DNA of 64,000 nucleotides, from positions 2,112,501 to 2,176,500 of the forward strand of contig OX485807.1 in NCBI GenBank assembly GCA_950295325.1, in the 5' to 3' direction. Below the pieces are notes generated by a model. It was not told the DNA's origin, searched no databases, and saw only the letters and a list, made by a program, of their open reading frames with translations. The position numbers and the translations under genes were made by a program. The DNA comes from Polytrichum commune (taxonomy: Eukaryota > Streptophyta > Polytrichopsida > Polytrichales > Polytrichaceae). Shown piece by piece: positions 22,677-31,907 of the stretch; the first letter of the stretch is position 1; each line of letters opens with the position of its first letter.

Positions 22677-22749
22677 ACAGGGATAGCTCAATTGAGAGAG
22701 CGTCAGTCTGAAGATCTGGAGGTTGTGTGTTCGATCCAAGCCTACCGCA
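22677..22749 (+). pseudogene. tRNA-Phe(GAA)-like pseudogene
   Basis: A 73 nt homologue of the intact tRNA-Phe at 25678-25750, including CTGAAGATCTG with anticodon GAA and a TTCGATCC B-box core. The acceptor stem is broken: positions 1-72, 3-70 and 7-66 no longer pair, and a T-T mismatch sits in the anticodon stem. It begins 12 nt after the tRNA-Glu-like 3' end. Confidence 0.85.
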
Positions 22750-23060
22750 GTTGGTTTAGGTTTTCCTCAACACGTAACAAAATATATTCAACATTTGCCG
22801 AACACCAAAACACACATATCTTGTAAAACCATAGGAAAGGGCGTAACATCATTCTATTCAAATTCTACACCAAAAATCGAATTCCATTTAGATTGTTTCA
22901 AGACAAGGTTCTCATGACCCCTCTAAGTTGTAGATCCGGATGTTGAACATGGTCTACTGCAAAGGGGGATGGGTTGATAATTGCCCGACTCCGGTATCTT
23001 TTGGTGTTGTTAAAAAAATCATGTGCAATAATGAGGGGTTTTAACTGTAGGGACCCCCCT
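22750..23060. other. 3' flank of tRNA-pair copy 1, then gene-free sequence
   Basis: 22750-22805 matches the 3' flank of the intact copy (TATATTCAACATTTGC and CTCAACAC shared with 25775-25800). Nothing else recognisable. Confidence 0.5.
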
Positions 23061-23550
23061 ACAATCCACCCTCTATAAATGTTAGGCTCTGGAGTAAAAT
23101 TTTCCTAACATTTATAGTGAGTTAACATTGTAACAGTTATAAAGGGAGCTTTTTGAATGCTTAACAAATATAAATTCATTACAATTATGGAGGGAGAGTT
23201 TTGCAAAATTATCATATATAAAATATGTGTATCAAATCAATCTTTTATTTTTATGAAACAAAATAAGAATCAATATAGTCTAGATGAATAATTTGATCAC
23301 AAAAGTCAAATTTGGTGGCTTTTGCCACTTTGAAAGGTTGTGAGTCAATGTAATGGATGTCATCACACAGTATTGGATGTATTTCGTAGGTTAACATTTA
23401 TAAGTGGCAAATTAACAAAGAGGGGAGTAAATTATTGTTAACATTTAACATAGTTAACATTCTAGTTAGCAATATGAGGGGAGTACGATTTTGTTAACAA
23501 ATATAATGAGTTAACGTTTATAAGTGTAACATTTATCGAGGGTGGACTGT
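23061..23550. mobile_element. ~490 bp MITE with ~26 bp inverted repeats
   Basis: The left end ACAATCCACCCTCTATAAAT followed by GTTA is matched in reverse complement by the right end (TAACATTTATCGAGGGTGGA, CTGT). Inside, GTTAACATTTATAA-type motifs repeat several times. I could not identify a clean target duplication. Confidence 0.65.
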
Positions 23551-24129
23551 AAGTTAGCGTTCGCTTAACACATGCTAGAATGCTCATCCATGTGGATGTC
23601 ACATGTCATGATATTAGAATCCACCCTCATTTTAGAATTATTCTAATGATAGCGGCCTATGTAGTTGGCAGGCCAAGGAGGCCTTTAGTTGCAACTTTTT
23701 ACCTACTAAGTACAAGACACCGGTACCTTGCCACATCCCTACCTTGGCTCGGGGCACCCCACTTACTAGCATGCCCTAATTTAGAAAGGGAATTGCATTA
23801 AATAACCAAATACTAGTATGGGGATCGATGATGGGTTGTGCATGACCTACAAAACCTAAACATGAATTAGTGAAGAGACAATGACTCTACAAGGTTGGTG
23901 AAACCAACATTGAAGGCACCAAGATCATGCAAAAACACCACAACCGTTGGCTAGAGTTGGTGAAGTGTGCAGATTAAGAAACTATAATTGTAGGCCATCT
24001 TCTATGGCTACTAGAAGGCGATGGATGCAGGGCACATGCAACGGTGACCACCAGGTTGTCTCCCCACAACCACAACCACAACCACCACCACCAACAACAT
24101 GTCATGCACTTGGCAATAAATCTTGCCCA
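23551..24129. other. Gene-free stretch
   Basis: Short frames only, including a Pro/Gln-rich chance frame at 23947-24138. Confidence 0.3.
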
Positions 24130-25589
24130 ACTACTTGATGGCCTCCAACCCCTTGCATGCATGTAACGAGTGGTTGAATTTCCACCAAAAAACATGGAAT
24201 TCAAGTAAAACAAATTATCACAAAATTTTCATGTTCAAATATTGACGTTGATTTGCAAAAAAGAAGGAACATGCACACAAAATATGTATAGACAAATAGA
24301 TAGATATACTGCATTAAGTTGTAGGCTAATTTCAACATCAAGCCAATAGGTTAAGTGTTTGCGAGTCATCTTCACCTTGCAAGTGGGGTGAGTTTCATTG
24401 TGCACCAAACCCATGCTAGGCGATCAAATGCCACGATTACGGCCACTTGCCCGGATGAGAGGGAATTATTGCACACAAACTACCTCTCAGTCCTCCACCA
24501 CAAAACCCTTGAATTGATATGCGGTTTGGAAGTTACTTTTTAAAGTTGGTTTGATACCATACCTTAAGTAGCCTCAAGGACCCTAAATTAGTCTAGACAA
24601 AGTCATTTGAGATGAATCAATCAAAAACTTATTGGGGATCGAGTGTTTATGCTCGGTGAATGAGACGTATGCTTGTGTACAATAATTTCCTCTTGCCAAT
24701 AGGAAGAGGCCACCTCTTTATTGGCGCAATTAAGGTAGATGTACGGAAAACGGTGAAAATAAGTTGATTCGGCCATAAAGAGTGGCTTAAAATTTGTGCA
24801 ATATTTTAGAGATGGAGTAGAAGAAATGGTGCAAAATGCAAGTTGTTTTGTAATTTTATTCCTATACGTACTCATTAGCATTTTCCCGAAGAGGCAAGTA
24901 AGTCAAATCCCTTATGTGTACACTAGAGTCTCCCTAATCTAAACATCAAAATATCCTACTTTGCATAGGAATGCACATAAAATGATTAACTCAACGGCAC
25001 TCAAAAGTGATTGCAAGTGGTGTGAAATAACACCTATCCAACCAGTCATTGCATCCCACCTAAGGTCAAGACATTCATAATCTATCGAGGACCAGTTAAC
25101 CATTCACTTGGGGTTAGATTATGCCAACATAAATGTTTTGAGAAATGTTATAGCCAAGGAATAACATTAACATGAGCGGTTATTGGTTAACCTATAGACC
25201 GACTATGTGTAACCCTAAACTTACTCTTCGAAATTTGTAGCAATTTCCATATTCATGAATATTTTTAATGTTGGAATAGAAGGCATTACTTTTTTTTCTT
25301 CCTCTGACTCATATATTTGAGAAAAGAAAAATGGGGGCTTGTCAAGTTTTTCTTTAAATAATACGAAGCCAAATAATTCTCAAAATTCAATGCTAAATAA
25401 ATCCAAGTATGTAAGTTTGCATGCTTAGCCTGTTTGCAAGGTGGTTGTGGCAGTTGAGCCTCAATGGTGGACCTATAAGCCTTGTAGATATAGTAGGCCC
25501 GACTATCGGATGGGTCACGTCATGTTTTCAAGAAATTGTTCAATTGGGTTGAGATCTTGTAACACATTTAACACATCGGCCTGCAAAAT

Positions 25590-25664
25590 TCCATGGTATA
25601 GTGTAGACAGTTAGGATACCAGGCTTTCAACAAGGCTGCTTGGGTTCAAATCCCAGTTATGGAA
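25590..25664 (+). pseudogene. tRNA-Glu-like pseudogene upstream of tRNA-Phe
   Basis: 75 nt. The acceptor strands TCCATGG and TTATGGA still pair (two G-U pairs). The D arm/A box (GTTAGGATACCAGGC) and an intact-looking B box (GGTTCAAATCC) are present. The anticodon stem no longer pairs (CCAGG against CAAGG), so it is not a working tRNA-Glu. It ends 13 nt before the tRNA-Phe. Confidence 0.75.
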
Positions 25665-25677
25665 TATTGAGGAAACT

Positions 25678-25682
25678 GCGGG

Positions 25683-25725
<43 letters not shown>

Positions 25726-25750
25726 GCGTGTTCGATCCACGCTCACCGCA
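25678..25750 (+). tRNA. tRNA-Phe (anticodon GAA)
   Basis: 73 nt without CCA. The acceptor GCGGGGA pairs with TCACCGC except for the 5-68 position, a mismatch that I recall as normal in plant tRNA-Phe. D arm GCTCAGTTGGGAGAGC, anticodon arm TCAGACTGAAGATCTGA with GAA at 25711-25713, T arm GCGTGTTCGATCCACGC. No intron. A TTTTT run at 25761-25765 is a plausible Pol III terminator. It lies at the end of a dispersed repeat and 13 nt after a tRNA-Glu-like pseudogene, so it may be an intact member of a repeated module rather than an ordinary single locus. Confidence 0.95.
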
Positions 25751-25760
25751 TTTGTTGTAG

Positions 25761-25765
25761 TTTTT
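25761..25765 (+). terminator. Pol III T-run after tRNA-Phe
   Basis: Five T residues 11 nt after the tRNA 3' end, in the position expected for a Pol III terminator. Confidence 0.6.
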
Positions 25766-26149
25766 CTTCAACACTTTACAATTTATATTCAACATTTGCT
25801 GAGCTCTTTTGGAAGGGAGACGAATATGAGGACCAATCTACTCAAATAATTGATAGTAAACAGTGAAAGGAAGTCGAAGACACACAGACAATGTCCACGT
25901 TTCTCTCACAATACCATAAGAAGGGGAATACCATAATTCATATGTGCATTGGAGTTCTATGTCAGACCCCAGAACGTCAAGAAGGTTATTCTACAACAAT
26001 CCACATTTGTCTTGTTGGGGTTCACAATATTCTATCTTGTCCAACAGTACAAGTAAACTTGTGTTGCATTAACAAACCCATGATGCTTGAAACATATGTG
26101 AAATTCGGATTGAAAATCGGAACCCCATTGATATTTAGGCCACACATTT

Positions 26150-27800
26150 TCTATTAAGTTGATGCTTCTTCATCTCCATTCATCATAGGCCCTTAACTTA
26201 ACTTATTAGACTTCCCTATTTTCTTCCCTCTACCGATGATTTATTCCATCACTCCCTCATGTCCGCGTCCACATCGCAAGTTTCTGCTTCAAATGTGCCT
26301 CTGAAGCTTTCCCCAACTTGCACCACTAAATTTGCGTTGAAAACCATGTGTGCTTACCACTGTGTGTACTTCATACTTTAGGTGAGTATCCATTTCTCTC
26401 ACTTTCAGTTCCATGCTGGATTGATGGTGGATGCATGGTGTCACTCTCTTGAGAACAAATCGATGCGAATCCAAGACACATAGTTTTGTTAGGTTTTCTT
26501 TTGCAGCAGGATGTGATGATGCTCTGAAGATTTATGTCGAAGATGTGCACACGGTGTTTACACAATCTGGATTTGTGAGAGAATAAAAAAGGAGCAAATG
26601 ATGCCTGGACACGAATCCAAGACACATAGTTTGTTAGGTTTTCTTTTGCAGCAGGATGTGATGATGTTCTAAAGATTTATGTTGAAGATGTGCACACGGT
26701 GTTTACGCAATCTGGATTTGTGAGAGAATAAAAAAGGAGCAAATGATGCCTGGACACGAATCCAAGACACATAGTTTGTTAGGTTTTCTTTTGCAGCAGG
26801 ATGTGATGATGTTCTAAAGATTTATGTTGAAGATGTGCACACGGTGTTTACGCAATCTGGATTTGTGAGAGAATAAAAAAGGAGCAAATGATGCCTGCAT
26901 GTCTCAGTGCATTGCTCGGTGCTCTGTCTCGATCTCCTTAGAGTGCTTCAATGAGTGTGCAGTTTTGTTATAGGTTGGGAGAGGCTGCTTGGACAAAATT
27001 CATACTTGGATTTGTATTTTGTAGTGGATGACAATGATGTCCCAGTGTTTGGCTTAATTAATTGGGAAAATGACTACTCGGAGGAGGTGACACACAGAGC
27101 GTTCTTAATGATCTAAGTATTGATGGAAGATTGCGTCTCATCTCAACATCACTGTACAGTTGCAGACCTAGGAGGTACTAGTGTGGCGAATGTGTGGTGA
27201 TTTTGTGGCAAAGTTAGGTCGGATACAAAGTGTTGGATGTTTTTATTTGTGATGATTAAAGATGTGGGTGAAAATGTGGTGTTATCTGCTTAACTTTGCA
27301 TCTCCTTTGATAGACTGTTAAACGTATGATGATGATCTCATATGGATGAATCGTCTTGAAAATCTTACTTTTTTTTGCACTTGAGATTTATTCTAATAGA
27401 TTAGGTGTGCTTGTATCGTTGATTTGTTTTGCAGACAAGTTATTTTTACGCGAGGTTGTGTCTTGTTGAATGATCAAACAATAGAAGGTGAGGAATATGG
27501 TTGGTTACTTTCTACTACATAGATGAGTTTACCAGCAAGAAATATGGATGGTTACACGTGCATTGTGTACTTGTGTTATGTTTGTGTACTAACCTTTAAC
27601 CCTTCTAGATCCCAAGGTCATCAACCATCAATATTTACAATCAAGGATGAACATTTATGGGATTTTTTTGTATATTTAAAAGTGATATGTTTCAAATGTT
27701 TTTAGTTTGTGTATGTGTGGTTTATGGTTATTTTGTTTTCATGTATTGTAAATGGCATTGTATATTGTGGTAACTAATACATGAAATGAAGAAGTGTTTA
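26150..27800 (+). other. Low-repeat, gene-like but unassigned region
   Basis: Contains acceptor-like tracts such as TTTTCTTTTGCAG (26496 and in each later repeat unit) and TTGATTTGTTTTGCAG (27420s), with no long frame on either strand. It could be a decayed or captured gene, or a non-coding transcript. I recognise no family. The 145 bp triplication lies inside it. Confidence 0.2.
26467..26897. repeat. 145 bp tandem triplication
   Basis: Unit starts at 26467, 26613 and 26758 (GAATCCAAGACACATAG). Copies 2 and 3 look identical over nearly all of their length. Copy 1 differs at a few positions and has one extra T. Each unit contains TTTTCTTTTGCAG followed by CAGGATGTGATGATG. The near-identity of copies 2 and 3 implies recent duplication. 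Confidence 0.95.
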
Positions 27801-29344
27801 CCCTTGGATGTTCTTTGGTGGTTAATGACTTTAGGGTTTAGTGGGGTTGGGAATCCTTGGCCCCAACCAATGGAGGGCTTTGCCAAGGCCAACCCCTAAC
27901 AAGGATTGGAAATGAATTTTGAAATCGTAAGTCTTTTATTTTTATTTTTTCTAACCAGATGATAAAACAAAACTTTGGTTTTCTAACTGTCTCGTTTTCA
28001 AAGGGGTCCAATTTTTAACCAAGCGGGGTAAACAAGTTGAGGAAATGAACCAAATTTGTCTTGGATGACTAGGCTCCAACCGACCACCATGCCTCCTTAA
28101 AGGATCCAAGGTTGTCTAGGGGTTATTAGAGGGTTTCAAATTTCTCCTTGTTGACTAGTGGGCACCAATTCATTCGAATACATATAATGATTTAAAAAAT
28201 CTCCATGCCTTTATCAATGGCAATAATGAAGAATTACTTTGAACAAAATTTGGAGGCTTATTGTTTGCAAGTCTTTTGTTTCCTTGTATACATAGGGCAT
28301 GGTATTACATATTTGTTTGTATCATAAAATATTTTTTGCGATTGAATCTAAACACCATTATCATTTCACGATTTGATTTACTAGTATCTTAAGTAAATAA
28401 ATCATATCATGAAATAATGTAAAAAAATATGGAAACAATTGAAGTTTGGACACTCTAGTAGTGCGTATAGTCTGAAACTTCAACCGGAGAAGGGATCATG
28501 GGAGCAATACCCTTTTTCATGATGCAATTTCAAGTGCTATGACATACAAATTTAATGGGTTGGCTTTTAAGGGCTCTCAAACCCATGGTTGTGAATGGGT
28601 TTTACTAACTTTAATTCAACAATGAATTAGACAATGACTTTCAATGCCTTTCCATCCTAAATGTCTCTTCATGACTCCCATTTTGTACAAGCTCGTAGGT
28701 TAGGTAGGAGGATTTGTTTTTAAGTTTCTCTTAAAGTGCTTCCTCTCCTATATTTTGTTGGACACTCCCAATTCCAATAAATACATCTATACTCTCGTTT
28801 CCTTGCATGATTTCTAATTTCTTATTGTCTCAATGCCTTCATATCTTTTGAAGTTAGTAAGCCAAAACATATAATGAGCTTTGGGAGATTCTTTGCATAG
28901 TTGTTGAGCCAATGAACATTTGGTCATAGTGCAGTATGTGGTTTAGCGCGGGGAGAGCTGACTTTTCAAAACTTTCACAAAGTTTGAACTTCCTCTTTTC
29001 AGAGGCCAAATCCTTCAAGTTCTTCTTCATTGTAATGCAAGGGTGGGTGGGTGGGAATGTGTACAAGACTCTTTCTAAGTCACTTACCTTGCCCTATTTC
29101 ACCATTACATAATGCTTTGCATAAGAGAGTCCTTTGCAATCATATATTGATGGGTGTATTGTATCACCTAAGTATTCTATGCCATATCCTAACTTGCCTT
29201 GCAATGATGAGTGCCTCATTTAAATGCTTTGTGAACAAATGGTTTTCATTACCCATTTGTATGGTTCCATTTATCCCATGCTTTGGAGTCTAATCCCCAA
29301 CCTTCCTGCTCTAATGCAAAATGTATCTATCTAATCCACTACAT
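27801..29344. other. Gene-free stretch
   Basis: Short chance frames only. A GGGTGGGTGGGTGGG run lies at about 29041-29055. Confidence 0.3.
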
Positions 29345-29352
29345 GTATGAGG

Positions 29353-29762
29353 CACGGGTAGATCACTCCATTGTCAAGTTGAACACCACGTGCGACCAAA
29401 AAAAATCTTCTTTTGGTAAGTTGCACCACCAAAATGGGTCAAATTTTTATCAAATTTTTTTCATGAGTAGATATACATAGTACCTATGACATAGTCAAAA
29501 GTGGTAACTAAATTTGATGATTTGTTTTTTTCATAAAACATACCATTTCTAACTAGAATGACATAGAATTGAACTAAAACAATTACTAAAAAAAATAAAG
29601 ATGACTAAAAATTTCAAAAAAGTATACAAAAGATACTATCAATGGTTATGTATATGCAAAAAAAAAATCATAAATTTTAAAATTATATATGGCATGTAAT
29701 ATAGGGGTAGCAAACTTTGTCCGCACGTGGTGTCAACTTGACAATGAAGTGACCTCCCCGTG
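29353..29762. mobile_element. hAT-like MITE, 410 bp, perfect 8 bp target duplication
   Basis: GTATGAGG flanks both sides (29345-29352 and 29763-29770). The left end CACGGGTAGATCACTCCATT is matched in reverse complement at the right (CACGGGGAGGTCACTTCATT), and the similarity continues through GTCAAGTTG and CACCACGTGCG. The ends and length resemble the MITE at 17035-17451, so they may be one family. Confidence 0.85.
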
Positions 29763-29770
29763 GTATGAGG

Positions 29771-30456
29771 TACTTACAAAGAGGAAATAATCCTATTAAC
29801 CTCAACCAATGGAAATGCATAAAATGTCATAATCACAAAACATTATTGCATTGAACGTGCGAAGGGCCTGCCTCACCTGTGCCCATGCAACCAACCAACA
29901 AAAAATGAGGATTAGTTACGTACACGAGGTAAATAACAGCAGGACCCAGTTGTTATCCATGTCGCACACTTAGACTCCATTTCAAAAACATCAAAGTATT
30001 TCAAAAAAGTTACACTCATTGTCAAACCACATATGAGTGTTCAAACCTGTTCTTTTGCCATGACGGGGTAACTCCAAGTAGAATACTCTTCTTGGTGGTG
30101 ACTCCTAATCCTTCACTCTTAGCATTAACTAATACCCTAATTCACACTAAGTTGGCCGCACCTTCCACTACCGTGAATAGTAGAAAAGAGGCTCCGTTTT
30201 AGGGTTAAGGGTTTATATTGGAGTCCTTACCTATGGTAAGTTCTCTCAACCCTAATTTTGGCTTTAGGTTTGAGACGTGGGTCCCGTCTGTCACTAAGCT
30301 CATATTATCTTTTTCGTCCATTCCTCTGTAGTGTTTGCTTCATGGTAAGTACAAATTCTTGCCATGTGCTTGGGTCTTAGTTATCAATAAAGACCATTGC
30401 CACGTGCTTGATCATAAAGGTAGTTTCTGAGTTTCAGAACATTATATGGTAAGGCA
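29771..30456. other. Gene-free stretch
   Basis: Nothing recognisable on either strand. Confidence 0.3.
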
Positions 30457-30639
30457 TTAAACGAGAGAGAGAGAGACCCACCACCTGAACATTCCCCTGG
30501 TAGTGCATAACATTATGAAATAAGAGTGGATGCTGGTTATGCATCCACTCACGGTATGCATACCAGTCCTCTTATACATTCCCTCACTCACTCTCGTGAT
30601 AATTGTGATAACTTGCCATGTTACATAATTATCATTTCT

Positions 30640-31230
30640 CCCAGCTTGAAATACATTGATTTGTAGGGTAAGTAGCATACCTTGCAGTAGAAGCAGCATG
30701 TGGTCTTTATCAAACTTCAGAGCAAGGAAGTGATTGTCAGCCAAAAAATTGATTACTATTTGCTGTAATCTGGTAAGTAGGAACCCGTTAGCGGTCAATG
30801 TGTTAAATAAGGCCTGGATTTCCTACATGGCTGGTATTGAGCTGTTGGACAGGTATAGAATAGGTATTGTTTGTGAGATCACCACATTATATGCCTGCTT
30901 AACTGGTCTGTTCGACCTGAACTTGATAAACTGGGAATACTTGAATGATAGATCACGACGTTTGTCAAATTTCTGCATGAGAAATTTACCTGCTTGTTCG
31001 TCTGTGATACTAATCAAGACATCCATGAAGTGTGATTTGACTCCAAACTGTGGTGAGGATTCTGAGAATTGAGATACCTTGGTTTTTATCTCAATTATGT
31101 CCAAAGGGTATATCCAGAATGGATTGTCCATAGTTCTGGGTTGCGATGGGTTTAGGAAGATACCAGCTTCCCCTACATTGAGCCAACATAGGTCATCAAT
31201 ATACCTGAATGCATATTTGAATTTGGACAA
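30640..31230 (-). pseudogene. Reverse transcriptase fragment with Y-I-D-D box (Penelope-like type suspected)
   Basis: Minus-strand frame beginning at 31230: KYAFRYIDDLCWLNVG, then IYPLDIIEIKTKV, SHFMDVLISI, FDKRRDLSFKYSQFI and AYNVVISQTIPILYL. After an in-frame TAG (at about 30822) the same frame continues with TANGFLLTRLQQIVINFLAD. The order YIDD, F.D, KR..L.FK, AY.V.ISQ and L..GF resembles RTs of Penelope-like elements. The N-terminal fingers are missing, and an in-frame stop lies just upstream of 31230. No endonuclease is recognisable. The family call is from memory. It ends about 680 bp from the AVT gene's stop. Confidence 0.55.
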
Positions 31231-31907
31231 GCTTGACTTCTAATACAAGCACCCTCAAGAAATCAAACTGATTTGCCATCAAGGACGCAGAATACCAAAA
31301 CTCACAAAAATTGCAAATATTCCATAACTTCACAACTTCACATAGTAGTATAATAGTTGCCAAGACAGGGTTCAGAACAACTTCTACATCTAGCTTGGCA
31401 TTGGAGTATAGAAACTTCCTAGACAGCAGTACATGTCCAATGCTCTGGAAGCATGAAAAATACTCAATTGATTTCTCATATTGACAATAATTTCACAAAC
31501 TCATGATTATTTGATGCACGACCATTTTCAGGAGTCAAATAGACAGGATCAGGTGATCCACATTGACAAGATTTCTGAAATTAGGCACTTAGAAACCTCC
31601 TTCATGACAGTTTAAGTTGTGGTATTTCCACATACAATAAGTTCTAAAGAGTCAGAAACAGTTCCTGTTCCTGCAGTATCGGAAATCTGAAATTAATATT
31701 TATGCTTGTCTATATATATGATAGGCTATGTGATAAATACAGTGTTAGAAATCGGATCATAAAAATCCCAATCCTGCAAACAGAAGTGAATGATCTGGTG
31801 AATGACCATCATCTGCCCAGAGAGAATCAACTGTACAAGACGAGCTCAGAAGGGTAAGCAAAAGTGGGATGCCAACACCTCGGCTCCAAGGCTACCTGGG
31901 TTTCATA
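31231..31907. other. 3' flank of the AVT-like gene
   Basis: No coding signal. It should include the 3' UTR of the minus-strand transporter gene. Confidence 0.35.

Larger units (their letters stand above)
24130..25830 (+). repeat. ~1.7 kb dispersed repeat ending in the tRNA pair, copy 2
   Basis: Colinear with 53970-55815 over most of its length: TCATCTTCACCTTGCAAGTG, GAATTATTGCA, CAAAGTCATTTGAGATGAA, GCATGCTTAGC and GGGTCA(C/T)GTCAT occur in the same order. The 3' end holds a tRNA-Glu-like sequence and an intact tRNA-Phe. Copy 1 (19616-22805) shares only the last ~330 bp. Confidence 0.75.

Noticed and set aside
22677-22749. Second functional tRNA-Phe gene
   Set aside because: The acceptor stem has several lost pairs and the anticodon stem has a mismatch, so it is listed as a pseudogene.
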